The notes below the pieces were generated by a model. That model did not search any database and was not told the DNA's origin. It was given only the letters and a program-made list of their open reading frames with translations. Position numbers and translations under genes: made by a program. This document shows, in pieces, positions 8,901 to 17,319 of a stretch of DNA of 64,000 nt (positions are counted from its first letter, which is position 1; each line of letters starts with the position of its first letter). This DNA comes from Methanocaldococcus sp. FS406-22 (GTDB taxonomy: Archaea; AGJL01; Methanococci; Methanococcales; Methanocaldococcaceae): assembly GCF_000025525.1 (NCBI RefSeq), contig NC_013887.1, positions 816,729 through 880,728 on the forward strand, written 5' to 3'.

Positions 8901-9010
8901 ATTGGGGTGGGCGTGCAACGCTAACCATCTTTGGGGTATCCTACATCCTGCGTTGACACGTCGTATGTTGGAGGGGAACCCGTAAGGGACCCTCCAACAC
9001 TTTATTATTT
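8901..9010 (+). ncRNA. Candidate small RNA: hdrA and fwdB antisense segments joined to a SECIS
   Basis: Seen in the sequence: 8901-8910 pairs with hdrA 1834-1843; 8914-8936 pairs perfectly with hdrA 1809-1831 (23 bp); 8934-8951 pairs perfectly with fwdB 7931-7948 (18 bp). Both targets start within 25 bases after a Sec UGA. A hairpin closes around these segments (8912-8915 with 8957-8960 and 8916-8921 with 8950-8955), followed by the SECIS at 8967-8998 and a T-rich stretch near 9001-9013. A TATA box is correctly placed for a start at 8901. Inference: either a separate RNA or the fwdB 3' UTR uses base pairing to place a SECIS near UGA codons, or to control their reading. The RNA's ends are guesses. 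Confidence 0.6.
8967..8998 (+). promoter_or_regulatory. SECIS element of fwdB
   Basis: A perfect 9-bp stem (8967-8975 with 8990-8998), GAA 8976-8978, CCC/GGG (8979-8981 with 8986-8988), loop GTAA and A8989. Same core as the vhuD and vhuU elements. Confidence 0.93.
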
Positions 9011-9074
9011 TAGACAGTTAAATTTGTTAATTCAAATATATAAATTAAAATTAAAAATAAATAAGGAGAAGAAA

Positions 9075-10631
9075 TTATTTTTCTTTTTTTACCAAGATCT
9101 TGTTTATTCCATCTATAACTGCCTCAACTGAAGCTCTAACTATATCCTCACTTGCTGCTTTTGTTGTTATCTCCCTACCATATCCTTCTAAGGTTACGAT
9201 AACCTCTGCCAATGCATCAGTTCCTCCAGTTATGGCATTTATATGATACTCTTTAAGTTTAATCTTCTCCCCAATTGCTTTTTGTATTGCTTTAACTGCC
9301 GCATCTACAGGCCCAACACCAATAGCTGAGCTTTTCTTAATCTCTTCTTCAATCTTTAAAGCAACTGATGCAGTTGGAATAACCCTATTTCCAGTCATAA
9401 CTGCTATCTGCTCTAATTCAACAACTCTCTCTTCTTTAGCTAACTTACCAACAACATCCTCAACGATTGCCTCAACATCTCTGTCAGTAACTCTCTTCCC
9501 CTTATCTCCAAGGGCTTTAATTCTCTTAACTATCTCATCAAACTGCTCTTTATTTATATCTTTACCAACCTCAATTCCCAACTCTTTTAACTTTGCCTCA
9601 ATTGCATGTGTCCCAGTGTGCTTACCTAATATTATCTTTCTCTTCTGCCCAACTAATTCTGGAGGGATAGGCTCATAGGTTAGTGCATGAGCTAAAACTC
9701 CGTGTGCATGTATTCCGCTCTCGTGAGCGAAAGCGTTTTCTCCAACGATTGCCTTGTTTGGTTGAACCTTAATTTCAGTGTATTTTGATACAAGTTGAGA
9801 TATCTCATATAATTTCTCAGTTTTAATATTAGTTTTAACACCATAAATTGACATTAAGCTCATAACTACCTCTTCTAAGGCAGCATTTCCTCCTCTCTCT
9901 CCTAAACCGTTGATTGTGCAATGAACTTGCTCTGCTCCAGCTTCTATAGCAGCTAATGAATTAGCAACAGCCAAACCAAAGTCATTATGGCAATGCACAG
10001 ATATAGGAACTTTTATCTCCTTCTTTAACTCACTTATTAAATAATACATAGCTCTTGGAATCATAACACCAACTGTATCTGGGACGTTGATTATATCTGC
10101 TCCAGCTTCAACTGCCTTTTTATAGACCTCTATTAAATAATCAAGCTCAGTTCTTGTAGCGTCTTCTGCTGAAAACTCTACTCTAATTCCATGTTCTTTT
10201 ATATACTCTATAGCCTCAACTGCTATGTTAATAATTTCCTCCTTAGATTTTTTTAGTTTGTATTTTCTGTGCAATGGAGAGGTTGCTATAAATGTGTGGA
10301 TTCTATCAACTCCGCAGTCAATAGCTACATCTATATCTTTCTTAACAGCCCTTGCCAATCCACAGATTTCAGCATCTAAGTTTAGTGAGCAGATTTTTTT
10401 AATTGCCTCCTGCTCTCCTAAGGAAGATACCGGAAATCCAGCTTCAATAACATCAACTCCTAAGTCATCTAATTTTATGGCAATTTCTATCTTTTCCTCT
10501 GGTGTTAGAGATACTCCAGGAGTTTGCTCACCATCTCTAAGTGTTGTGTCAAAGATATAAACTCTATCTGGAATATTTAGGTTTTCAAGGGCTTTTTTTA
10601 TAATCTCATTCTCATCCCTATAAATTATCAT
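9075..10631 (-). CDS. leuA: 2-isopropylmalate synthase
   Basis: Condenses 2-oxoisovalerate with acetyl-CoA in the first step of leucine synthesis. The 518 residues comprise an N-terminal TIM barrel with [15 protein letters not shown] (about 29-43), the metal site HCHNDFGLA (about 218), and a C-terminal LeuA dimer/regulatory domain ending in an EGYGREITT segment. ATG 10631 follows GGTGGGATT. The long regulatory domain and the match to M. jannaschii MJ1195 favour LeuA over citramalate synthase or homocitrate synthase (AksA), which share the barrel; the assignment within the family is by recall. It is convergent with the fwdB cluster. Confidence 0.88.
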   Translation of the reverse strand: MIIYRDENEIIKKALENLNIPDRVYIFDTTLRDGEQTPGVSLTPEEKIEIAIKLDDLGVDVIEAGFPVSSLGEQEAIKKICSLNLDAEICGLARAVKKDIDVAIDCGVDRIHTFIATSPLHRKYKLKKSKEEIINIAVEAIEYIKEHGIRVEFSAEDATRTELDYLIEVYKKAVEAGADIINVPDTVGVMIPRAMYYLISELKKEIKVPISVHCHNDFGLAVANSLAAIEAGAEQVHCTINGLGERGGNAALEEVVMSLMSIYGVKTNIKTEKLYEISQLVSKYTEIKVQPNKAIVGENAFAHESGIHAHGVLAHALTYEPIPPELVGQKRKIILGKHTGTHAIEAKLKELGIEVGKDINKEQFDEIVKRIKALGDKGKRVTDRDVEAIVEDVVGKLAKEERVVELEQIAVMTGNRVIPTASVALKIEEEIKKSSAIGVGPVDAAVKAIQKAIGEKIKLKEYHINAITGGTDALAEVIVTLEGYGREITTKAASEDIVRASVEAVIDGINKILVKKEK

Positions 10632-10693
10632 AATCCCACCAAGAAACTTTTAGCATCTAACTATCTATTTTTGAAGGTATTATAAAAATTTAA

Positions 10694-11815
10694 TTAACAA
10701 CTAAAAATAAAATTATAAGCCCTAAATAATATCAACAATCCAGTTATTATCATAGAAGCTAATGATATAACCTTTATCTTTCCAACTGATTCTTTAAACA
10801 CTGCCAAATATAGCAGAAAATAAGCTATTAAAGTAGAGAACATACTCATATCTACCAAAGTCTTTGCATCAAAGATTAACAGCATTATAACCAATAATGT
10901 ATTTAAGATAACTCCATAATAGGGAATCTCTTTTCTTAGCTTTACAAATACTTTTGGGAATATCTTATCTTTTCCCATTCCATAGGGCATATATGAAAGG
11001 GTAAATAAAACACTGAAGGCACAGCTTGATATTATTATCAACATCCCAGCCAACAAAAATAGGTTATCTCCAATCAATATTTTTAATATCTCATCCAAGT
11101 TGTTTGTTTTGACATTTATGGATATTACAGTCAATGAAAACAGCAAATATAAAATTCCAATAATAAAAGTTCCTATCAAAAGCCCATAAGCTATAGCTTT
11201 TTGATTTTTAAATGCCGATAATGGCATTGTTATGCCTTCCCATCCGGTAGCTGTCCATAATCCAAAGTAAATGGTTAAGATAGCATTTTTTAGATTAAAC
11301 TCTCCAATGCTATCAATTTTTATCCCATTTGAAAATACCATATATAGAATAATGGTTATTGTTAAAATCCCAAAGATTCTGACAAAGTTGCCTACTATCC
11401 TAATCCCAGCTAAGATTAAAGCAGTTAAAATAGCAATTAGAAACAATCCAACATAAGGGATATCAAATTTAGTATTAAACACTATTTCAAAGAATGACAC
11501 CACTCCAGATAGAGCAAAAACCCCAGAGAGCCATAAAATATAAGCTGAAAAAATCCCTATCTCTCTACCTAAAATTTTCATTACAAACTTATAAACCCCT
11601 CCACTTTCACTTATCTTTGTTGATGCATAGGCAAATGGGGAAGCCATAATTAGAGATACAAATATCAACAAAACCCAACCCCATATTGTGGATTTTCCAA
11701 ATAGCAAATAGGTTAATGGGGAAAGAACAAAAATTCCTCCACCAACAATAGATGTTATTGTTAAAAATACTGCATCTTTGAGTGTTAAATGCCCCATAGC
11801 TATAACCCCATACAT
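10694..11815 (-). CDS. Amino acid permease-like membrane protein (APC superfamily)
   Basis: A 373-residue protein with about eleven hydrophobic helices. The N-terminus LTLKDAVFLTITSIVGGGIFVLSPL matches helix 1 of APC transporters, where the unwound GGGIF segment binds the amino acid backbone. The usual length is 430-480, so this is a short member. The start is uncertain: ATG 11797 (MGHLTLKD) is as plausible as 11815 because neither has a strong ribosome site. It lies downstream of a divergent thrS and 62 bases before leuA on the same strand. Substrate unknown. Confidence 0.75.
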   Translation of the reverse strand: MYGVIAMGHLTLKDAVFLTITSIVGGGIFVLSPLTYLLFGKSTIWGWVLLIFVSLIMASPFAYASTKISESGGVYKFVMKILGREIGIFSAYILWLSGVFALSGVVSFFEIVFNTKFDIPYVGLFLIAILTALILAGIRIVGNFVRIFGILTITIILYMVFSNGIKIDSIGEFNLKNAILTIYFGLWTATGWEGITMPLSAFKNQKAIAYGLLIGTFIIGILYLLFSLTVISINVKTNNLDEILKILIGDNLFLLAGMLIIISSCAFSVLFTLSYMPYGMGKDKIFPKVFVKLRKEIPYYGVILNTLLVIMLLIFDAKTLVDMSMFSTLIAYFLLYLAVFKESVGKIKVISLASMIITGLLILFRAYNFIFSC

Positions 11816-11901
11816 TACTTAGACACATCAAAGCAAAAATATTTATTTAATATTGTGTTGTTTTATAATTATCTTTATCCAAAATTCGAATGAGGGATAA
11901 G

Positions 11902-13764
11902 ATGAGGATGTTATTAATCCACTCTGATTACTTAGAGTTTGAGGCTAAACAAAAAACAAAGATTGCAGAGGAAACAGAAAACTTAAGAGGCAAGTTGGAT
12001 GAGTGTTTAGCTTGCTTTATAGCCGTTGAGAGAGAGGATGAAAACAATCCAAAAGGGACTGCAATAGGAGCAGTTGAAGAGATTGAGAAGGTTGCCAATC
12101 AATTAAAGGTTAATAATATTGTTGTTTATCCTTATGCTCACTTATCAAGTGATTTATCCTCACCAGAAACCGCTGTAAAGGTTTTGAAAGACATTGAAGA
12201 TATTTTAAAAGAGAAGGGTTATAATGTCTTAAGAGCACCATTTGGATGGTATAAGGCATTTAAAATAAGCTGTAAAGGGCATCCATTAAGTGAGTTATCA
12301 AGAAAGATTGTAGCTAAGGAAGAGAAGAAAGAGAAAGGAGAAGAATCCAAGTTTTATCTATTAAATCCAGAAACAGAGGAGATTGTTGAGCTAAGTGAAA
12401 ACAACATCAACATAATCAAAGATGATGAGTTATTAGCTTTAGCTAAACATGAGTTGGGAATTAGAGAGCATAAAGAGCATGATGAGCCTCCACATGTAAA
12501 GTTTATTAAAGAGAAAGATATCTGCAGTTATGAAGAGGCATCAGACCCTGGACACTTTAGATGGTATCCAAAAGGTAAGCTAATTAGAGATTTATTGGCA
12601 GACTATGTTTATAACTTAGTTGTTAGTATGGGAGCAATGCCAGTAGAAACACCAATCATGTATGATTTGGGTAATAAGGCAATTAGAGAGCATGCTGACA
12701 AATTTGGAGAGAGGCAGTATAGGTTTAGACAGGGAAATAGAGAGTTAATGTTGAGATTTGCAGCATGCTTTGGACAGTTTATGATGAAAAAGGACATGTA
12801 TCTATTGCCAAGATACCTCCCTTTAAAACTCTATGAATTATCAACATACAGCTTTAGATATGAGCAGAGAGGAGAGTTAGTAGGTTTAAAAAGATTAAGA
12901 TGCTTCACAATGCCAGATATGCATACCGTTTGTTTAAACTTAGAACAGGCAATGGAAGAATTTGAAAAACAATTCTGGGAGTGTTTAAAGACAGGAGATG
13001 ATTTAAATCTAAGTTATTCAGTGATATTTAGATTCACAAAGGACTTCTTTGATGAGCATAGGGACTGGTTCTTTAAGATAGCTAAAGAATATAAGAGCAA
13101 GTATGGGAAGGATGTTATCTTAGAGATATTGCCAAAAAGAAAACACTACTGGGTTGGTAAGGTAGATATTGCTGTTATAGACAGCTTAGGAAGGCCTATT
13201 GAAAACCCAACAGTCCAGATAGACGTTGAGAGTGCTAAGAGATTTGATATAAAAGTGCATACAAACGAAGGAGAGGTTTATCCAATAATATTGCACTGCT
13301 CACCAACTGGTTCAATTGAGAGGGTTTTATGTGGTTTATTAGAAAAAGCTGCTATAGAAGCTAAAGAAGGAAACGCTCCAATGCTACCAGTTTGGCTATC
13401 ACCAATACAGGTTAGGGTTATTCCAGTAGCTGAGAGGCATTACGACTATGCATTAAAAGTTGCTGAGAAGTTGAGAGAAAGCAATATTAGAGCAGATTTT
13501 GATGATAGAGAAGAAAGTGTAAGCAAAAAGATTAGAAATGCTGGAAAAGAGTGGATTCCTTATGTTGTGGTTGTTGGAGATGAAGAAATGGAATCTGGCA
13601 AATTAACAGTTACCATTAGAGAGAAATCAACCTTAAAGAAACCATATAAAGAGAAGATGACAGTTGATGAGTTAATTGAGAGGGTTAAAAAAGAAACTGC
13701 TAACTACCCATATAGACCATTACCATTACCAATAAGATGCTCATTACAACCAAAGTTCCATTAA
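11902..13764 (+). CDS. thrS: Threonyl-tRNA synthetase, archaeal type
   Basis: Charges tRNA-Thr. The N-terminal 140 residues (MLLIHSDYLEFEAK) form the archaeal editing domain related to D-aminoacyl-tRNA deacylase, not the bacterial TGS/N2 editing domain. The class II core follows, including YELSTYSFRYEQRGELVGLKR (motif 2 region) and HCSPTGSIERVLCGLLE (motif 3), and then the anticodon domain, which includes LPVWLSPIQVRVIPV. I chose ATG 11902 (MRMLLIH) with GAGGG upstream; an in-frame ATG at 11890 would add four residues. Length of about 620 is normal for the family. Monocistronic, with promoter space upstream. Confidence 0.93.
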   Translation: MRMLLIHSDYLEFEAKQKTKIAEETENLRGKLDECLACFIAVEREDENNPKGTAIGAVEEIEKVANQLKVNNIVVYPYAHLSSDLSSPETAVKVLKDIEDILKEKGYNVLRAPFGWYKAFKISCKGHPLSELSRKIVAKEEKKEKGEESKFYLLNPETEEIVELSENNINIIKDDELLALAKHELGIREHKEHDEPPHVKFIKEKDICSYEEASDPGHFRWYPKGKLIRDLLADYVYNLVVSMGAMPVETPIMYDLGNKAIREHADKFGERQYRFRQGNRELMLRFAACFGQFMMKKDMYLLPRYLPLKLYELSTYSFRYEQRGELVGLKRLRCFTMPDMHTVCLNLEQAMEEFEKQFWECLKTGDDLNLSYSVIFRFTKDFFDEHRDWFFKIAKEYKSKYGKDVILEILPKRKHYWVGKVDIAVIDSLGRPIENPTVQIDVESAKRFDIKVHTNEGEVYPIILHCSPTGSIERVLCGLLEKAAIEAKEGNAPMLPVWLSPIQVRVIPVAERHYDYALKVAEKLRESNIRADFDDREESVSKKIRNAGKEWIPYVVVVGDEEMESGKLTVTIREKSTLKKPYKEKMTVDELIERVKKETANYPYRPLPLPIRCSLQPKFH

Positions 13765-13962
13765 AAATTTCATAACAATAAATCTATATCTTTTTATTGT
13801 TATGCATGAAAAAGTATATAAACACCAATCAATATTTTTTTAAATAATTATCTGTTAGCTATTTTTTATATTACATATTCACAACTTTATAATGATTATA
13901 GCCTAACAAGCTTAATAAATTTAAAGCTATGGCTTTTTTACCATTAATTGTCGCTAAGAAAG
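13765..13962. other. Gene-free AT-rich spacer
   Basis: Between thrS and the palindromic element I see only AT-rich DNA with no ORF with a ribosome site, no tRNA and no strong hairpin. T-rich runs just after thrS may end its transcript. Confidence 0.5.
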
Positions 13963-14272
13963 CACCGCCCTTTAGGGCGGTGATGAATTAGGGGAGGTGG
14001 GTGGGACAAGCGTAATTTTTATATATTCGAAGTTAGAATCTAACGATTGTCCCCAGTCCACGTTATTATGGGTGGGATTCAGGCGAAATCAAAGATTTCG
14101 CTACCTGAAGCAGAAACTTCAGTCTCGAAAATCCCACCGCTGGGGACGTTAAGTTGGGAAAAGGTAGTCCCGAACCCCGAAAGGGGTAGGGATAGTGGGC
14201 TTGGCAACCCATGGAGGGTGAGGGTTTTAAACCCTCTGCTCTCCTAAAGAAACTCCGCCCTTTAGGGCGGAG
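13963..14272 (+). mobile_element. Palindrome-bounded IS200/IS605-like relic with a folded GC-rich RNA core
   Basis: Two hairpins with the identical 16-base core CCGCCCTTTAGGGCGG bound this GC-rich island (13963-13982 and 14253-14272), the form of IS200/IS605 ends. Inside is a dense nest of helices: GTCCCCAG with CTGGGGAC, GGTGGGATT with AATCCCACC, CGAAATC with GATTTCG, CTGAAG with CTTCAG, and CCCCGAAAGGGG. A short open frame (14047-14247) reads VVPNPERGRDSGLGNPWRVR, which by recall resembles the tails of archaeal TnpB proteins; I could not confirm this. No transposase or TnpB catalytic part remains. It may be a non-autonomous element holding the right end and guide-RNA (omega RNA) part of a lost TnpB unit. 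It ends 28 bases before the next gene. Confidence 0.55.
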
Positions 14273-14300
14273 AGTATGTCATAATTATCTGGGGGAGAGC

Positions 14301-16583
14301 ATGATAGTAAAATGTCCAATTTGTGATGGAACTGGAAAAAAGATAGTTAAATATAAAACATGCCCTGTATGTGAAGGAACTGGATTTATAGATGAATTTT
14401 CACCAAAGCAACACATGAAAAGAGTTTCTAAGAGAGCTAATTATGACTTAGATTATGGAGAGATAGAATGTCCAAAGTGTAAAGGAACAGGAAAAGTTCC
14501 AGTTTATGCAAAATGTGACTTCTGCGGTGGAAGTGGAAAGGTAGTTAAATGTGATAGATGTGGAGCTATAATTGGAAAATATCCCGACTTTAAAGATAGG
14601 ACATTGTGTGATAAGTGTTTAAAAGAAGAAGAAGAGAGGAAGAAAGGGCTTAGAAATGTGTATGTATTTGATGAACTTGCCACATTTTACGATGTTGAGC
14701 CAGGTAAATTTTACAAAGGGGTTGTTACAAGAATTGAAAAGTATGGAGCTTTCATTAACTTAAATGAGCAAGTTAGAGGGCTTTTAAGACCGAGAGATAT
14801 GATAAGCTTAAAATTAGAAAATTTAAATATTGGTGATGAAATCATAGTTCAAGCAATAGATGTAAGACCCGAAAAGAGAGAGATTGACTTTAAATATATC
14901 CCATTAACAACCTATGATTTAGTTAAGTATGAAAAAGAAGTTCCTCTAACACAGATAAAGGATATATCTCAAAATTTAGTTGAGATGAGAGACCAGGTTG
15001 TGCATATTAGAGGAGAGGTTGTTCAGATTGTTCAGACACCAGGACCTACAGTATTTACAATAACAGATGGAACTGACTTTGCTTGGGTAGCTGCTTTAGA
15101 AATAGCTGGTTTGAGAGCCCATCCAGATGTTAAAGTTGGGGATATAGTTGATGTTATTGGAAGAGTTACAATAAGGGATGGAAGATTACAGATTGAGAGA
15201 ATAAAGCTTCAAAAATTGGAAGGAGAAGAGGCAGAGGAGATTAAGAAAAAGATAGAGGAGGAAATTGATAGAAGGGCAGAACCAGCTAAGGATATACCAT
15301 TCTTAGTTAAGAGTGAGATTTTAGAGAAACTAAGACCAAAAATGGCTGATGTAGCTAAGAGGATTAGAAAGGCAGTTTTAGATGGAAGACCAATAATTAT
15401 TAGACATCATGCAGATACAGATGGTTATTGTGGAGGGATTGCATTAGAAAAGGCAATATTGCCAATAATTGATAAATTTGCTATAGATGTTGATGCAATA
15501 TGGCACTTCTTTAAGAGAAGACCATCAAAAGCACCATTCTATGAATTAGAGGATGTAACAAAGGATTTAGTATTCTCTATAGAAGATGCTTTGAAATTTG
15601 GACAGAAACTTCCTTTGATTGTATTGATTGATAATGGAAGTACCGATGAGGACATCCCAGCCATATCCAAGGCAAAGGCCTATGGTATAGAGGTTATTGT
15701 TATAGACCACCACTTCCCTGGAGAGGTTGTTGATGGTAGAGTAGAGGTTGATGACTACGTAGATGCCCATGTAAACCCTTACTTAGTTGGAGGAGACAGC
15801 AACTTAACTGCTGGTGTCTTAGGAACTGAGATAGCGAGAATGATTAATCCTGATGTTGAAGATGAAATAAAGCATATTCCAGGAATAGCAGTTGTTGGAG
15901 ACCATGCTAAAGGAGAAGAGGCAGAACAGTATGTAAAAATTGCCTTAGATAGATTAAATGAACTGAGTAAAAAATATGGTAAAGGAAGAACTTATGATAG
16001 GGAGTATTTAGAGAAAATAGCTTTGTGTATGGATTTTGAGGCATTCTACTTGAGATTTATGGATGGTAAGGGAATTGTTGATGATATATTAGCAACAAAC
16101 ATAAGAGAGTTTGGAAGGCATGAAGAATTAATAGATATATTGTATGAGCAGGCAATGAAGATGGTTGAAAGGCAGATGAAAGCTGTAATTCCAGCTTTAA
16201 AAACAGAGTTCTTAGAGAATGGCATTATATTGAACACCTTAGATGTTGAGAAATATGCCCACAAATTTACCTTCCCAGCTCCAGGAAAAACCACTGGATT
16301 TGCTCATGATTATATAGTCCAAAAATATGGTGAGGATAAGCCAATTATAACTCTCTCCTATGGTCCTGACTTTGGAGTTGTTAGGGCTACAGATGCAGTT
16401 CATGAGAAATATAACTTTAACTTAAACTTGATAGTTGAGCAGTTAATGGAAGAGATTCCAGAGGCATCTTTGGATGGAGGAGGGCATGAGTGTGCAGGTA
16501 GCTTAAAATTTGTTGAGGGGCTGAGAGATAAAGTAATTGGTAGATTTATTGAAATCATCAAAAGTATGAAACCAAAAGAGTGA
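14301..16583 (+). CDS. DHH-family phosphoesterase/nuclease with DnaJ-type zinc finger, S1 and OB domains
   Basis: A 760-residue protein, probably an archaeal RecJ-like nuclease or nucleotidase. Domains in order: DnaJ-like zinc finger with repeated CxxCxGxG (CPICDGTG, CPVCEGTG, CPKCKGTG, CDFCGGSG, residues 1-90); S1 RNA-binding domain (FYKGVVTRIEKYGAFINL, about 135-200); OB-fold nucleic-acid domain (about 230-310); DHH domain with HHADTDGYCGG (about 365), LIDNGSTDED and VIDHHFPGE; and a C-terminal DHHA1 part with DGGGHECAGS. ATG 14301 follows GGGGGAGAGC; the longer frame from 14211 is only read-through from the mobile element. Nucleic-acid processing is a safe guess; the exact substrate is not known to me. 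Confidence 0.85.
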   Translation: MIVKCPICDGTGKKIVKYKTCPVCEGTGFIDEFSPKQHMKRVSKRANYDLDYGEIECPKCKGTGKVPVYAKCDFCGGSGKVVKCDRCGAIIGKYPDFKDRTLCDKCLKEEEERKKGLRNVYVFDELATFYDVEPGKFYKGVVTRIEKYGAFINLNEQVRGLLRPRDMISLKLENLNIGDEIIVQAIDVRPEKREIDFKYIPLTTYDLVKYEKEVPLTQIKDISQNLVEMRDQVVHIRGEVVQIVQTPGPTVFTITDGTDFAWVAALEIAGLRAHPDVKVGDIVDVIGRVTIRDGRLQIERIKLQKLEGEEAEEIKKKIEEEIDRRAEPAKDIPFLVKSEILEKLRPKMADVAKRIRKAVLDGRPIIIRHHADTDGYCGGIALEKAILPIIDKFAIDVDAIWHFFKRRPSKAPFYELEDVTKDLVFSIEDALKFGQKLPLIVLIDNGSTDEDIPAISKAKAYGIEVIVIDHHFPGEVVDGRVEVDDYVDAHVNPYLVGGDSNLTAGVLGTEIARMINPDVEDEIKHIPGIAVVGDHAKGEEAEQYVKIALDRLNELSKKYGKGRTYDREYLEKIALCMDFEAFYLRFMDGKGIVDDILATNIREFGRHEELIDILYEQAMKMVERQMKAVIPALKTEFLENGIILNTLDVEKYAHKFTFPAPGKTTGFAHDYIVQKYGEDKPIITLSYGPDFGVVRATDAVHEKYNFNLNLIVEQLMEEIPEASLDGGGHECAGSLKFVEGLRDKVIGRFIEIIKSMKPKE

Positions 16584-16615
16584 TTAGGTGAAAATAAAAA
16601 TAATAAAATAATTTT

Positions 16616-17047
16616 TTAGATTTTTTTGCTCATTTCATATAAGAAGATAGCTAAATTACCCAAAGCTCCAATCTCATTTTCAACTATATATCTTCCTAAA
16701 CCTTTCTCTAACTCTAATTTTGTGAATCCAGTTGATGCCCCACAGAAAACAACCAAATCATTTTCTCCAACTTCATTAAAATCTAATTTTTCATCACAGA
16801 TGCTTTTATTTCCAATTAAAAATACCTTTTCAGGTCTTAAAACTTCTATGGCATCATCCAACTCTTCAAAGAATAAAACATTCTTTCCTAATTTGTATGC
16901 CATTTTATGTAGTGTTGGAATTCCACTCTGAGCAGCTGATGCTGTTGCCTTTGTTACAACTATTGTATTGATGTCAAATCCATAGGCAATTCTTCCAAAC
17001 TCTTCTACCTGTTTAGCACTGTATGTGTTGTGTAAGCAAATGAACAT
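16616..17047 (-). CDS. SPOUT-like (SpoU-related) protein of unknown function
   Basis: A 143-residue archaeal protein with no membrane segment. I recall it as the small family annotated SpoU rRNA methylase family (COG4080). Consistent signs are the single compact alpha/beta fold, VFLIGNKS near residue 95 and the Gly-rich VFCGASTGFTKLELEKGLG near the C-terminus, which may form the knotted cofactor site. I chose ATG 17047 because GGTGAG lies just upstream; the GTG at 17056 is part of that site. Catalytic activity and RNA target cannot be read from the sequence. Confidence 0.6.
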   Translation of the reverse strand: MFICLHNTYSAKQVEEFGRIAYGFDINTIVVTKATASAAQSGIPTLHKMAYKLGKNVLFFEELDDAIEVLRPEKVFLIGNKSICDEKLDFNEVGENDLVVFCGASTGFTKLELEKGLGRYIVENEIGALGNLAIFLYEMSKKI

Positions 17048-17114
17048 TTTTCTCACCTTTTTAATTTTTTGTAATTTTTATTTTTATAGTTTTTATTTCC
17101 ATTATTTCTTTATT

Positions 17115-17319
17115 TTAAGTTTTCTTTAACTACTTTAGCAATAGCTCTACTTAAAGCTACAGGAACACTCTCCGCCGAAACTTTTAGTAAAAGTTTCCTC
17201 GAACAACCTTTTAGGAAAAGGTTGATCAAAACTTTTTGGGGTATCCCAATAGGGGCGAAGCCCCTATGGTGCGTTCATCAAAACGGATGCATTGCCTCGC
17301 TACGCTCGGCAATGCCTCA
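17115..17319 (-). repeat. Second copy of the methyltransferase 3' end plus a four-hairpin spacer
   Basis: 17115-17174 (minus) encodes ESVPVALSRAIAKVVKENL and a stop, the same 19 residues that end the methyltransferase at 17320-17378, but with many synonymous changes. Between the copies lie four hairpins: 17177-17197, 17205-17223, 17249-17267 and 17289-17315. The layout looks like the scar of an element that inserted at the gene's 3' end and supplied a replacement end. Confidence 0.7.

Noticed and set aside
14047-14247. A 66-codon open frame in the palindromic element as a gene of its own.
   Set aside because: It starts inside a strong helix, has no ribosome site, and its sequence follows nested inverted repeats. 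It is better seen as relic or RNA-coding DNA.
17177-17315. The hairpin array as a CRISPR array.
   Set aside because: The hairpins differ from each other in sequence, there are no regular direct repeats or spacers, and no cas genes are in the window.
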